A stretch of DNA of 64,000 nt from Acidobacteriota bacterium (GCA_023410055.1 JAEYQK010000068.1:1-64000), one strand, 5' to 3'. Positions 34,086 to 43,900 are shown, counted from the stretch's first letter. Notes: generated by a model from the letters alone, not told the origin. Program-made: numbers and translations.

Positions 34086-34459
34086 GTACCCGTCTAGATT
34101 AGCTCAGATGCGAGGCGAAGGTTGGATCATTGCTGATGGTGCCCCGTTCAAGCCTGCTTCTGGCTTGAGCGGGCCAGATAATACGAAGTTTGCCGAAAGG
34201 AAGTGCCACCTATACGTCAATCGCGGACTCGGCACCCTCGGAATTCCCGCCCGCCTCGGAGCCAGACCGGAAATCACTCTGCTGAGCCTCCGCCCCGCGT
34301 AGCGCCGGACTCCAGTCCGGCTGCAGTTTGGGTTTCGTAGCGCCGGACTCCAGTCCGGCCGCTGGTGCCCATCCGTTCATCCGATGAGCTTGGGCGCAAA
34401 TTGCCGATCTGCCGCTGCGGGCGGCGTTTCGCGCCCATGCGCTAGAATGAGAAAACAAT
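34086..34459. repeat. 374-bp gap with palindromic repeats
   Basis: No gene. It contains a 12-bp hairpin CCCGTTCAAGCC/GGCTTGAGCGGG (34143-34173, one G-T pair) and two tandem copies of GTAG plus CGCCGGACTCCAGTCCGGC (34299-34320 and 34337-34359). The same family recurs at 62649 and, altered, inside mfd (35564) and queE (55107). The promoters of the ADA-type gene and mfd must also lie here. Confidence 0.8.
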
Positions 34460-37400
34460 ATGGTATTGCCCTTTGTCCGCGACTTGTTTGCGGACCTGGA
34501 AAAGTCAGCAGCTCTTGCGCACACCATCCCCCATCTGAAAGCGGGTGCGGGACGAGTGTGCCTTTCGGGCCTCACTCCCACCGCCAAAGCGCTACTCATT
34601 CCGCTTCTTCAACACGCCGCCGGACGCCCACTGATCGTCGTAGTTCCCAAGAACCGCGTAGCCGAAGAAATGCTGCCCGTTGTGCGCGCATTCTGCGAGC
34701 TGACCGGAGTTGCCGCACCCGAATCCGTAATCACTCTGCCGACTCGCGACGTGCTGCCTTTTCAGAATCTATCGCCACACCCTGAGATACAGGAAGCTCG
34801 CGCCGTCGCCCTCTGGAAGATCGCGACCGGCGAAGCCCAGATTGTCCTCGTTCCGGCTGCAGCCGCATCAATGAACATGCGCTCGCCCGACTACTACGCC
34901 AACCTCGCGCGCGTGATCCGGCGCGGTGAGCCTCTCGACGTCGATGCACTCGTTCAGCACCTGAACACCGTTGGCTACACGCAGGTTGACGTCGTCGAGA
35001 TGCCGGGTGAGTACGCCTTGCGCGGCGGCATTCTCGACGTCTATCCGCCCGAGACCGATCGCCCGATTCGCATCGAGTCGTTTGGTGACGAAGTCGAGTC
35101 CATCCGCAAGTTTGATCCTGCAACTCAGCGTTCGCAGGCTTCGGTCGACGAACCAGTTCTGCTGCCCATCACCGATACGCCCGTAACCGAGCAGACGCTC
35201 GCGGCCATCCATGCGCGGCTTTCAGGCAGGCGCATCAGCGGCGCCGAAGAAATCGTGGAAGAAGTAGTCCGGGCGGGCGGCGTAACGGTTTTTCCCGGCT
35301 GGGAGTTCTATGCGCCGCTTGCTGGCGATCCGCATCTGGTCTTCGACCTGATGCCCGGCGCCGCCGTCGTGCTCGACGAACCGACCGACATCAACGCCGA
35401 ACTTGAGACCTTCTGGCAGCGCATCACCGAAATTCACGAGCGCAGCGAAATCGGCAACCTCGTCCGCCCCGAAGATTTGTATTTGCCAGTTGGTGACTGG
35501 AAAGATCGTGTCGCGACCCTCCCCGGAGCAAGCATCGAGCATCTAGGAATTGAAACGGGTTTCGTAGCGCCGGCGTCCACGCCGGCTGATCCCTCCTTTG
35601 CCGTTCAATCACCCGATCACCCGATCACCCGATCGCCAGATTCTTCACCCGATCACCCGATCACGCAATCACCCGATTCTTTTAGCGATGGCTCAATGGC
35701 CCGATGGCCCGCAGGCCAGATTGTCTTTGCCTCTCAGCCGACTCAGCGCTTCCACGGATCGGTTCCCGCTCTGGTTGAAGCCGTCAAGAAGTTAGTCGGC
35801 GAAGGCAAGCGCGTGATGTTCGCCGCCGGAAGCACCGGTGAAGTCGAGCGCATGGCCGACATCTTCGCCGAATACGGCGTGATCTATCGTCTCGGCACGC
35901 GCACGCCGCGCCCCGGTTCCACCGGCGACAACTTCATGGACGAGGCCACGTACGTTGCCGGCGAAACTGCGACAACGACGATCGTCAAAGCCTACGTGCC
36001 TGATGGCGTCGTCCTTCCCGACGCAAATCTCGTGCTCTTTGGCACGCGCGATCTGTTCGACGAATCCGAAGCCGCCTCGCAAGGGCCCAGTGCGCGCAAG
36101 TCGAAGACATCGGCCTTCATGTCCGACTTCCGCGATCTCGCCGTCGGCGATTATGTCGTTCATGTCGAGCACGGTATCGGACAATATCTCGGCCTGAAAG
36201 AAATTCCGCAACAGGACGGCGGCACCGCCGAGTTCATGATCCTCGAGTACGCTGACGGTGCGAAGCTCTACGTCCCACTCACGCGTCTCGATCTCGTCCA
36301 GAAGTATCGTTCAGCCGAAGGCGTGAAGCCCGCCCTCAACCATCTTGGCACACAGGCCTGGGCGAAAACGAAAGCTCGCGTCAAGCGCGCCATGAAGGAC
36401 ATGGCCGACGAGCTGCTCAAGCTCTACGCCGAGCGCCGCATGGTCCAGGGACACTCGTTCCCCGCAGACAACGAGTGGGTACGGGAATTCGAAGACGCGT
36501 TCGAGTACACCGAAACCGAAGATCAGATACAGGCCATCGCTGACGTCAAGACCGACATGGAAACCACCATGCCGATGGATCGTCTCATCTGCGGCGACGT
36601 TGGCTACGGCAAGACTGAAGTCGCCATGCGCGCTGCCTTCAAGGCCGTCGCAGACAGCAAGCAGGTCGCCGTGCTTGCGCCGACGACGGTTCTGGCTTTC
36701 CAGCATTACGAAACATTCAAACGCCGCTTCGCTGCCTTCCCCATCTCCATCGAGATGATTAGCCGCTTCCGTACCCCGAAGCAGCAGAAAGAGATCGTCG
36801 AGAAAGTTGAGCAAGGCAGGATCGACATCCTCATCGGCACGCACCGCTTGCTCTCGAAGGACATCAGCTTCCCCGATCTCGGACTCGTAATCGTCGACGA
36901 AGAACAGCGCTTCGGCGTTCGCCACAAAGAGCGCCTGAAACAGCTCAAAAAGCAGGTAGACGTACTCACGATGTCGGCGACGCCTATTCCGCGCACGCTG
37001 CATATGTCGCTCGTCGGCTTGCGCGACATGAGCGTAATCGAGACCCCGCCCAAAGATCGTATGGCGATACAGACTGTCGTCGCCGCCTGGGACGAAACGC
37101 TCATTCGCTCCGCCATCGAGCACGAACTCGAACGTGGCGGCCAGGTCTACTTCGTGCACAACCGTGTCGAGAGCATCTACGAAATCGCGCACAAGATCCA
37201 GGAACTGGTTCCGCAGGCGCGCGTCACCGTCGGCCACGGTCAGATGTCGGAAGGCGAACTCGAAAAGGTCATGCTGGGCTTCATTCGCCACGAAGCAGAC
37301 GTGCTGGTCGCGACGACCATCATCGAGAACGGCCTCGACATCCCGCTCTGCAACACGATGATCATCAACCGCGCCGACCGCCACGGACTCAGCGAACTCT

Positions 37401-38149
37401 ACCAGCTCCGCGGACGCGTCGGCCGCTCCAACCGCCGCGCCTACGCCTACCTGCTGATCCCGCCCGACACCGAGCTCACGCCCATCGCGCGCCGCCGCCT
37501 CGCCGCGCTCAAAGAGTTCAGCGACCTCGGTGCCGGCTTCAAAATCGCCGCACTCGATCTCGAACTGCGCGGTGCGGGCAACTTGCTGGGCGGAGAGCAA
37601 AGCGGGCACATCGACGCCGTCGGCTTCGAACTCTATACGGCGATGCTCGAGCGCACGATCAAAGAAATCCGCGGCGAAGTGCGCGAAGAAGAAGTCGAAG
37701 TCCAGCTCAATCTCGGACTCAACATTCGCATTCCCGCCGACTACATCAAAGAAGAGAACCAGCGCCTGCGCATGTACAAGCGTGTGGCCGGTGTGGACAA
37801 CGAGAAGCAGCTCGAAGACGTTCGCTCGGAGCTCGAAGACCGCTATGGCCCACCGCCTGCGGCCGTGCGCAATCTCGCCGAGTATGCGGCGCTGCGATTG
37901 CTGTGCCGCAAGCTTGGCGTCACCGGCATCGATCGCCGCCGAGACCAGGTTACGATTCGCTTTGCTGCCGACGCGCAGATCGATCCGCAGCGCCTCGCGC
38001 AGTTCGTGGCATCGAACCGCGGCTCCCAGTTCTCGCCCAACGGCACGCTGAAGTTCAGCCTCAAGGCCACTCAGGCCGACGAAGTCCTCGCCGGACTCAA
38101 GTCCCTGCTTGAACAACTCGCCGGCGAAGAACAACCGGTTTCGTCGTAA
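34460..38149 (+). CDS. mfd: Transcription-repair coupling factor Mfd
   Basis: A 1229-residue protein with the full Mfd layout: UvrB-like N-terminal region, the RNA-polymerase-binding CarD-like domain (DYVVHVEHGIGQYLG, about 560), and the RecG-like translocase with GDVGYGKTE (about 713) and DEEQRFG. Mfd removes stalled RNA polymerase and recruits the excision repair proteins. Residues about 369-415 are an extra proline/serine/aspartate-rich stretch encoded by a palindromic repeat and by a short tandem repeat (PDHPITRSPDSSPDHPITQ, in part), located between the UvrB-like and CarD-like parts. It probably forms a flexible linker. No neighbour is functionally linked. Confidence 0.97.
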   Translation: MVLPFVRDLFADLEKSAALAHTIPHLKAGAGRVCLSGLTPTAKALLIPLLQHAAGRPLIVVVPKNRVAEEMLPVVRAFCELTGVAAPESVITLPTRDVLPFQNLSPHPEIQEARAVALWKIATGEAQIVLVPAAAASMNMRSPDYYANLARVIRRGEPLDVDALVQHLNTVGYTQVDVVEMPGEYALRGGILDVYPPETDRPIRIESFGDEVESIRKFDPATQRSQASVDEPVLLPITDTPVTEQTLAAIHARLSGRRISGAEEIVEEVVRAGGVTVFPGWEFYAPLAGDPHLVFDLMPGAAVVLDEPTDINAELETFWQRITEIHERSEIGNLVRPEDLYLPVGDWKDRVATLPGASIEHLGIETGFVAPASTPADPSFAVQSPDHPITRSPDSSPDHPITQSPDSFSDGSMARWPAGQIVFASQPTQRFHGSVPALVEAVKKLVGEGKRVMFAAGSTGEVERMADIFAEYGVIYRLGTRTPRPGSTGDNFMDEATYVAGETATTTIVKAYVPDGVVLPDANLVLFGTRDLFDESEAASQGPSARKSKTSAFMSDFRDLAVGDYVVHVEHGIGQYLGLKEIPQQDGGTAEFMILEYADGAKLYVPLTRLDLVQKYRSAEGVKPALNHLGTQAWAKTKARVKRAMKDMADELLKLYAERRMVQGHSFPADNEWVREFEDAFEYTETEDQIQAIADVKTDMETTMPMDRLICGDVGYGKTEVAMRAAFKAVADSKQVAVLAPTTVLAFQHYETFKRRFAAFPISIEMISRFRTPKQQKEIVEKVEQGRIDILIGTHRLLSKDISFPDLGLVIVDEEQRFGVRHKERLKQLKKQVDVLTMSATPIPRTLHMSLVGLRDMSVIETPPKDRMAIQTVVAAWDETLIRSAIEHELERGGQVYFVHNRVESIYEIAHKIQELVPQARVTVGHGQMSEGELEKVMLGFIRHEADVLVATTIIENGLDIPLCNTMIINRADRHGLSELYQLRGRVGRSNRRAYAYLLIPPDTELTPIARRRLAALKEFSDLGAGFKIAALDLELRGAGNLLGGEQSGHIDAVGFELYTAMLERTIKEIRGEVREEEVEVQLNLGLNIRIPADYIKEENQRLRMYKRVAGVDNEKQLEDVRSELEDRYGPPPAAVRNLAEYAALRLLCRKLGVTGIDRRRDQVTIRFAADAQIDPQRLAQFVASNRGSQFSPNGTLKFSLKATQADEVLAGLKSLLEQLAGEEQPVSS
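35564..35715. repeat. Repeat sequence inside the mfd reading frame
   Basis: 35564-35589 is a variant of the intergenic GTAGCGCCGGNNTCC palindrome. 35605-35675 is a tandem array of the octamer ATCACCCG with imperfect copies, and 35690-35715 continues with GGCTCAATGGCCCGATGG. The same octamer and GATGGCCCGATC words occur in the noncoding gap between queE and queD (55351-55460). The stretch stays in frame. Confidence 0.8.
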
Positions 38150-38186
38150 GCAGACTCGTAGCTGTACAAATCGCCCCGAGGGCGCC

Positions 38187-38216
38187 CCATCCTTCGCGAA
38201 GAGAAGGGTGGTCTGT
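38187..38216 (+). terminator. Hairpin after mfd
   Basis: CCATCCTTC/GAAGGGTGG (38187-38195 with 38203-38211) with a short T-containing tail. It is a degenerate copy of the CCCCATCCTTGC-type repeat that serves as terminator at 43866. Confidence 0.5.
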
Positions 38217-38285
38217 TTTGCATCCTTCTTCCGCCCCCCTCCTTTACTATTGAGAAATCACGACCGGACATACAGGGGCATAACC

Positions 38286-39941
38286 ATGTTTTCCAGAGCC
38301 AGGTGGTTCGTTCTTCTCCTTACAGCAGTTTCTTCCCTACAACTTTTTGCTGCTGGTCCGGACGCGACCATCACGGTCGACCTGAGCAAGACCGCCGGTC
38401 CTTATCGTCCCGCCTGGAACTACTTCGGTGCCGACGAGCCGAACTACGTCTACGCCCCCAACGGCAAGAAGCTGCTTCGCGAATTCGCCGATCTCAGTCC
38501 CGCCCCTCCCTACTTCCGCACTCACAACCTGCTGACCACCGGCAACGGCGAAGCGTCGCTCAAGTGGGGGTCGACGAATGTCTACACGGAAAAGCCCGAC
38601 GGTACTCCCGTGTATGACTGGACCATCACAGATCGCATCTTCGACACCTTCAAAGAAACAGGCGTGCGTCCGCTCGTGGAAGTCGGGTTCATGCCCGAGG
38701 CGCTTTCAACCCATCCTCAACCCTATCGACATGATTTTCCCAAGGGCGACGTCTTCACCGGCTGGGCTTATCCTCCGCGTGACTACGACAAGTGGAGCGC
38801 CCTTGTGACTGCCTGGGTCGAGCATCTTCATCAGCGCTACGGAAGCGACGTCGACAACTGGCTATGGGAACCGTGGAACGAACCTGACATCGGTTATTGG
38901 AAGGGAACGCCTGAGGAATTCTTCCGGCTTTATGACGTGACCGCCGCCGCGATCCGCAAGGTGCTCCCCAACGCAAAGATCGGCGGTCCCGACAGCACCA
39001 ATCCCTCAGGGAAGAAAGCCGGGGAGTTCCTCAGTGCCTTCCTTGAGCACTGTGCGCGTGGCAAGAACGCCGCCACTGGAGGCACCGGCGCTCCACTCGA
39101 CTTCATTGCCTTTCACGCCAAGGGACAGCCGACGACGGTTAACGGCCATGTTCGCATGAATGTCGCCGCGCAATTGCAGGCGGTCGAACGCGGAATGCAG
39201 ATTGTCGCTTCGTTTCCGGAGTTCAAGAACCTGCCCATCATTCTCGGTGAAAGCGATCCCGAAGGATGCGCCGCCTGCAAAGGACCACAAAATGCCTATC
39301 GCAACGGCCCGCTATACGGCGTGAGCGTTGCCGAAGCTACGGCCCGCACCTACGAACTGGCAGCCAAGAACAACGTCAATCTCGCCGGCATCGTCACCTG
39401 GGCGTTCGAGTTTGAAGACCAGCCCTACTTCGCTGGCTTCCGCGAACTCGCAACCAACGGTATCGACAAGCCCGTGCTCAACGTCTTCCGCATGCTCGGC
39501 AAGTTGCGCGGCAACTGGCTCACGGTTTCGAGTTCCGGCGCGCGTTCCCTCGACGGCATTCTCAAAGACGGAATCGCCGCCAGCCCGGATATCAACGCAA
39601 TCGCCACCCGCACCGAAAACGAAGTGGACATCTTCGTATGGAATTATCACGATGACGATGTCGCGACTGCACCCGCGAGCATCGAGATCCACATCAGCAA
39701 CTTGCCGCAGAAGAAGCTGACCGTGGAACGTTTCCTCATGGACGGAAGCCACAGCAACGCCTACGCCGTCTGGAAGAAGATGGGCAGCCCCGAAAAACCA
39801 ACACCCGCCCAGCTGGCGCAACTTGAAAAAGCTGGTCAGCTGCAATCGGTACCCATCACCCTGAGCGGAGCATCCTCAACAAAATCCGCGAATTTCACTC
39901 TTGAGCGTCAGGGAGTCACACTCCTTCGCGTTCGCTGGTAA
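38286..39941 (+). CDS. Secreted GH39 family glycoside hydrolase
   Basis: A 551-residue protein with a signal peptide (MFSRARWFVLLLTA, cleavage near residue 20) and a GH39 catalytic domain: WEPWNEPDIG carries the NEP acid/base glutamate, and ILGESDPEG carries the candidate nucleophile glutamate. Members are beta-xylosidases or related enzymes, so breakdown of plant or microbial polysaccharide is likely. A start at 38109 would overlap mfd and add a poor extension, so 38286 was chosen. The C-terminal part is a beta-sandwich. Confidence 0.85.
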   Translation: MFSRARWFVLLLTAVSSLQLFAAGPDATITVDLSKTAGPYRPAWNYFGADEPNYVYAPNGKKLLREFADLSPAPPYFRTHNLLTTGNGEASLKWGSTNVYTEKPDGTPVYDWTITDRIFDTFKETGVRPLVEVGFMPEALSTHPQPYRHDFPKGDVFTGWAYPPRDYDKWSALVTAWVEHLHQRYGSDVDNWLWEPWNEPDIGYWKGTPEEFFRLYDVTAAAIRKVLPNAKIGGPDSTNPSGKKAGEFLSAFLEHCARGKNAATGGTGAPLDFIAFHAKGQPTTVNGHVRMNVAAQLQAVERGMQIVASFPEFKNLPIILGESDPEGCAACKGPQNAYRNGPLYGVSVAEATARTYELAAKNNVNLAGIVTWAFEFEDQPYFAGFRELATNGIDKPVLNVFRMLGKLRGNWLTVSSSGARSLDGILKDGIAASPDINAIATRTENEVDIFVWNYHDDDVATAPASIEIHISNLPQKKLTVERFLMDGSHSNAYAVWKKMGSPEKPTPAQLAQLEKAGQLQSVPITLSGASSTKSANFTLERQGVTLLRVRW

Positions 39942-39953
39942 TATCCTCGGCAA

Positions 39954-40802
39954 TCATCGCCGAGACTGCCGGTGCCTTCGCGGGCTCATCCCGAATTCCG
40001 CGCGAAATGCGCGGTTGAAATTCGAAACATCGCCGAAGCCGCAATCGCCGGCGATGTCGATGATGTTTGAACCATCGAGTGTCAGCCGCATGGCCGCCTT
40101 ACGAAGCCGCATGCGCAGAATGTACTGGTGCGGAGTCACGTCCGTGAGTCGCTGAAAAAGACGCAGAAAATGATAGAGACTCAGCTTCGCTTCGTGCGCC
40201 AGCAGGTTCAGATCGAGAGTCGCATCGGGAGATTGCTCGATCATTCGTAACACGCGCGTGACGCGAGCCTCGGCGGCCGCCGTATTCTCGATACGCGACC
40301 ACGGGCCTTGCGCGGCGTCGAGTACCTTTGCCGCAAGTTGCAGGCTGATGTCTTCCCAATCGCTCTCTTTACTTTGCAGCGCTGCGGCGCAAGCCCGCGT
40401 AAACACCGGGGACAACGACCTCATTGCTGGCAATCGTGAGAGGCGGAATAGCCGGTTCGAACCTCCGGGTGAGCCGGCCAGCGTTGCAAAATACTCCCGC
40501 GAATACTGGAACGAAAGACAATGATCGCCGACGCCGTGTTCGTGCGAACACTCAAAATTGTGACCGGCATTGCCGAGCAGAACGGAGCCGGGCGACATCA
40601 ATTCGCGTCCGTGCGTGGAGCGGTACTGAAACGTGCCGCCGAGCACCAGTGACACCGAATAATTCGCATGTTGCTCTTCAAACGGACGGTCCTTGGGCCC
40701 GGAATTGCACAGCACCTCGTGCACCGACCAACCCTTTCCTTCCGCGATCACATGGGCTTTCGGCGTTCCCGCATGCGCTTCGATATCAGCAATTTTCGCC
40801 AA
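39954..40802 (-). CDS. AraC family transcription regulator
   Basis: A 282-residue regulator: an N-terminal cupin-like sensor domain (SVSLVLGGTFQYRS, SPGSVLLGNAG) and a C-terminal AraC DNA-binding domain with two HTH motifs (LNLLAHEAKLSLYHFLRLFQRL and DIAGDCGFGDVSNFNRAF, here cited in part). A TTG start at 40802 was chosen, with GGAG 8 nt upstream; longer frames from 40889 or 40979 crowd or overlap the divergent gene at 40913. It probably regulates that divergent gene. Confidence 0.8.
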   Translation of the reverse strand: MAKIADIEAHAGTPKAHVIAEGKGWSVHEVLCNSGPKDRPFEEQHANYSVSLVLGGTFQYRSTHGRELMSPGSVLLGNAGHNFECSHEHGVGDHCLSFQYSREYFATLAGSPGGSNRLFRLSRLPAMRSLSPVFTRACAAALQSKESDWEDISLQLAAKVLDAAQGPWSRIENTAAAEARVTRVLRMIEQSPDATLDLNLLAHEAKLSLYHFLRLFQRLTDVTPHQYILRMRLRKAAMRLTLDGSNIIDIAGDCGFGDVSNFNRAFRAEFGMSPRRHRQSRR

Positions 40803-40912
40803 GAATAAGACTCCGCAGATTAGCAACAATATCCCAGCGTCGAACGGTAAGCAAATGGCGCAGCGCCTGCGCGTCCCGTCACGCCCCATTTCGAGTTCAA
40901 GGAGCTTAGTCG

Positions 40913-41461
40913 ATGACCATCGCAGCAGTGCAGCCCAAAACAGATTTCTTCTCCGTTCTGAGCAGCCCGGGCCGATCACACGAAATCCACGAGTCAGAGG
41001 ACCTCTACGGACAGTTCGTGGGCAGTTGGGAGCTGGAGGTATTTGATCACCTGGCCGACGGCACGGTTCGGCAGAGTGCTGGCGAGGCCCACTTTGCCTG
41101 GGTACTCGAGGGCCGGGCCGTGCAGGACCTCTGGATCATGCCGCGCGTTTCGCAGCGGAGTCCCGATCTGGCGCGTGCTGGTAATCGGTTCGGCACGACT
41201 CTGCGCGTTTGGGACCCGGCAATTCGGGCTTGGCGCGTGACGTGGATCAACCCGGTGAGTGGCATGAGAAACGAACTCGTCGGACGTCGCGTGGGCAACG
41301 ATCTAGTCCAGATCGGCCAGCACCCCGACGGCAGACCGATTCGCTGGTGCTTCACCGATATCACCCGCGACTCATTTCGCTGGACGGGCGAAGCACTGCA
41401 AGACGACGGCACCACATGGAAGCTCGAAGCGGAATTCCATGCGCGACGAATAGCCTCGTAG
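40913..41461 (+). CDS. Hypothetical lipocalin-like protein (182 aa)
   Basis: A 182-residue soluble protein with beta-barrel character: LYGQFVGSWELEVFDH, then several strands with a tryptophan in WRVTWINPVSG and DSFRWTGEALQDDG. This resembles DUF1579/THAP4-like lipocalins, but the match is by eye. It is divergent from the AraC regulator, with about 110 bp between the chosen starts, so it may be its target. Confidence 0.65.
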   Translation: MTIAAVQPKTDFFSVLSSPGRSHEIHESEDLYGQFVGSWELEVFDHLADGTVRQSAGEAHFAWVLEGRAVQDLWIMPRVSQRSPDLARAGNRFGTTLRVWDPAIRAWRVTWINPVSGMRNELVGRRVGNDLVQIGQHPDGRPIRWCFTDITRDSFRWTGEALQDDGTTWKLEAEFHARRIAS

Positions 41462-41491
41462 ACTCGACCGCTGTCCCCCGTGCTGCCCCTG

Positions 41492-41525
41492 AACCCATAT
41501 CTGCCGCATCCGGCAGGTATGGGTT
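41492..41525. repeat. 15-bp perfect hairpin
   Basis: AACCCATATCTGCCG pairs with CGGCAGGTATGGGTT (one G-T pair), with a 4-nt loop. It lies between the lipocalin-like and M3 peptidase genes and may end transcription of the former. It belongs to the same style of palindromes as 34143 and 46131. Confidence 0.7.
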
Positions 41526-41592
41526 CATTTCGATTGCTATAAACTACAATTGGCCCTTGAAATCAGCTATTAGTGCCCCCTTTGGAGAGTAC

Positions 41593-43749
41593 ATGCACCT
41601 TTCATTCGTTTTAGCCGCCGCGGTCCTTGTGCTGGCCGTGAACTTGCCGGCCTCGGACGAGAACAAACCCTCGACGCCGCCACAGCAGATGACCGCTGAC
41701 AATCCGTTCGCCAAGCCGAGCACTCTGCCCTATCTTTTCCCGCAATTCGACAAGATCAAGGACTCGGATTACCGTCCGGCCTTCGATGCAGGAATGGCCG
41801 AGCAGCGCAAGGAAATCGAAGCCATCGGCAACAGCAAGCAAGCTCCGACCTTCGAGAACACGATCGTCGCGCTGGAAAAGTCGGGCCGCCTTCTCGACCG
41901 CGTCGGTTCGGTCTTCTTCAATCTGAATTCCTCGAACACCAACCCCGAGATGCTGAAGATTGCCTCCGAAATGGCTCCAAAGCTCTCCGCTCACGAAGAC
42001 GCCATTATGCTCGACCCGGTCCTCTTCTCGCGCATCGACGCCGTCTATCAGCAGCGCGATAAGCTCAAGCTCGACGCAGAGTCGCGGCAACTACTCGAAC
42101 GCACGCATCTTCAGTTCATGCGCGCCGGCGCCAAGCTCTCGCCCGAAGACAAGGCCAAGCTCAAGCAGCTCAATGAACAGATTGCATCGCTCACGACCCA
42201 ATTCCAGCAGAACGTACTGAAAGCGACCAAGGACTCCGCCGTTGTCGTCGACAGCGTGGCTGAGCTCGACGGGCTTTCCCCCGAACAGATCGGCGCAGCC
42301 GCCGAAGCCGCGAAGGCCCGCAAGCTCGAAGGTAAGTGGGTCATCACCCTTCAGAACACGACGATCCAGCCGGCGCTTGAAACGCTGAAGAACCGTGCAC
42401 TGCGCGAGAAGATCTACAAGGCTTCCATCAACCGCAACAATGGCGGCGCCTATGACAATACTGCCGTCATCGCCAAGATCGTCAGCCTGCGCGCGGAAAA
42501 AGCCAAGCTCCTTGGTTATCCCGACTTCGCTTCCTACGCGCTTGCCGACCAGACCGCACGCACACCCGAGGCGGTCAACAAGATGCTCAACGGCCTGGTT
42601 GCTCCCGCGCTCGCCAATGCAAAGAAGGAAGCTGCTGACAATCAAAAGTTGATCGAGCAGCAGGCCGCATCCGCCAATGGCAAATCGTTCCAACTCGAGC
42701 CTTGGGACTGGGCCTTCTACGCCGGGCAAGTCCGCAAAACGCGCTTCGGCTTCGACCAGTCTGAAGTGAAACCATACTTCGAGATGAACCGCGTCCTGCA
42801 AGACGGCGTTTTCTATGCCGCTCACGAACTATACGGACTCAGTTTCAAAGAACGCCACGACCTGCCGGTTTATCAACCGGACGTGCGCGTCTTTGAAGTG
42901 TCCGACGCAAACGGCTCCGTGATCGGGTTGTTCCTCACCGACTACTACTCGCGCGACAACAAGCGCGGCGGCGCCTGGTCCAGCGGCTTCGTCGAGCAAT
43001 CTCATCTGCTCGGAACCAAGCCGGTCATCGTCAACAACCTGAACGTGTCGAAGCCAGCGCCAGGACAGGCGGCTCTGCTGACCTTCGACGAGGTCACGAC
43101 GATGTACCACGAGTTCGGACACGCCCTTCACGCGCTTCTGTCCAACGTGAACTATCCGTCGCTCGCCGGGACTTCCGTTCCTCGCGACTTCGTTGAGTTC
43201 CCGTCTCAGTTCAACGAGATGTGGGCACGCGAACCCAAGGTGCTCGCGAACTACGCGAAACACCACAAGACGGGTGCACCGCTCGATCCGGCCATGCTCG
43301 ACAAAGTCCTTGCGGCCGATAAATTCGGCCAGGGCTATGCGACGACCGAGTACATCGCCTCCGCGCTGATCGACCAGTACTTCCACCAGATCGCACCGAC
43401 CGATGCCCCTGCGGCCGACAAAGTCATGGCGTTCCAGGACGCCGCGCTGAAGAAGTACGGCATCGACTACGGGCCGATACCGCCGCGCTATTTCAGTCCG
43501 TTCTTCCTCCACTCGTTCACGGGCGGCTACGCGGCCGGCTACTACTCCTACATCTGGGCTGAAGTGCTGGCTCGCGACGCCGAGTACTGGATGCACAAGC
43601 ATGGCGGTCTGCAACGCGCCAACGGCGACTTCCTCCGCGCCAAGATTCTCTCGCGCGGTCGCACCGCCGATACCGAAACCATGTTCGAGCAGTTCTACGG
43701 TGGCCCGCCGGAAATCGATCCGCTACTCGAAACCCGCGGCCTTAAGTAA
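41593..43749 (+). CDS. M3 family oligopeptidase (Dcp-like)
   Basis: A 718-residue zinc peptidase of the M3 (thimet oligopeptidase/dipeptidyl carboxypeptidase) family. The zinc motif HEFGH is at about 506-510 in YHEFGHALHALLS; NKRGGAWSSGF, and GYAAGYYSYIWAEVLARDA near the end, are family blocks. A signal peptide (MHLSFVLAAAVLVLAVNLP) suggests a periplasmic enzyme. GGAG lies 6 nt before the ATG at 41593. It degrades short peptides. A long antisense frame inside it is a shadow. Confidence 0.92.
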   Translation: MHLSFVLAAAVLVLAVNLPASDENKPSTPPQQMTADNPFAKPSTLPYLFPQFDKIKDSDYRPAFDAGMAEQRKEIEAIGNSKQAPTFENTIVALEKSGRLLDRVGSVFFNLNSSNTNPEMLKIASEMAPKLSAHEDAIMLDPVLFSRIDAVYQQRDKLKLDAESRQLLERTHLQFMRAGAKLSPEDKAKLKQLNEQIASLTTQFQQNVLKATKDSAVVVDSVAELDGLSPEQIGAAAEAAKARKLEGKWVITLQNTTIQPALETLKNRALREKIYKASINRNNGGAYDNTAVIAKIVSLRAEKAKLLGYPDFASYALADQTARTPEAVNKMLNGLVAPALANAKKEAADNQKLIEQQAASANGKSFQLEPWDWAFYAGQVRKTRFGFDQSEVKPYFEMNRVLQDGVFYAAHELYGLSFKERHDLPVYQPDVRVFEVSDANGSVIGLFLTDYYSRDNKRGGAWSSGFVEQSHLLGTKPVIVNNLNVSKPAPGQAALLTFDEVTTMYHEFGHALHALLSNVNYPSLAGTSVPRDFVEFPSQFNEMWAREPKVLANYAKHHKTGAPLDPAMLDKVLAADKFGQGYATTEYIASALIDQYFHQIAPTDAPAADKVMAFQDAALKKYGIDYGPIPPRYFSPFFLHSFTGGYAAGYYSYIWAEVLARDAEYWMHKHGGLQRANGDFLRAKILSRGRTADTETMFEQFYGGPPEIDPLLETRGLK

Positions 43750-43766
43750 ATCATTTGACCGTGTAG

Positions 43767-43843
43767 GGACGGGGCTGTGCCCCGTCCATTGATCGCTCGA
43801 GAAATCTACGGTGGCCCACTCAAGCCGCCGTTGCTTGAGTGGG
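43767..43843. repeat. Two palindromes after the M3 gene
   Basis: GGACGGGGC/GCCCCGTCC (43767-43787) and CCCACTCAAGC/GCTTGAGTGGG (43815-43843) are perfect stems separated by about 28 bp. They are of the same type as other intergenic palindromes in this window. Confidence 0.75.
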
Positions 43844-43865
43844 TCTGAAAAGAATCCAGTGGGTG

Positions 43866-43900
43866 CCCCATCCTTGCGTAGCAAGGGTGGGGATTTTTTT
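43866..43900 (+). terminator. Strong terminator for the M3 peptidase gene
   Basis: CCCCATCCTTGC/GCAAGGGTGGGG, a perfect 12-bp stem with a 3-nt loop, is followed by ATTTTTTT: a textbook Rho-independent terminator on the + strand. The stem is itself a copy of a repeat seen after mfd. Confidence 0.8.

Noticed and set aside
35605..35675. Regular short repeats as a CRISPR array
   Set aside because: The octamer repeats are adjacent with no spacers and are inside the mfd frame, so they are a tandem repeat.
36311..38134. Long open frame antisense to mfd (607 codons)
   Set aside because: It mirrors the codon pattern of mfd on the other strand and has no recognisable domain or binding site.
38109..38285. 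Earlier start for the GH39 gene
   Set aside because: It overlaps mfd, passes through a terminator-like hairpin and hides the signal peptide that begins at 38286.
40803..40979. Longer N-terminus for the AraC regulator
   Set aside because: It would leave little or no space for divergent promoters; TTG at 40802 has a good GGAG site.
42091..43614. Long frames antisense to the M3 peptidase gene
   Set aside because: Shadows of a well-supported gene with the HEFGH motif.
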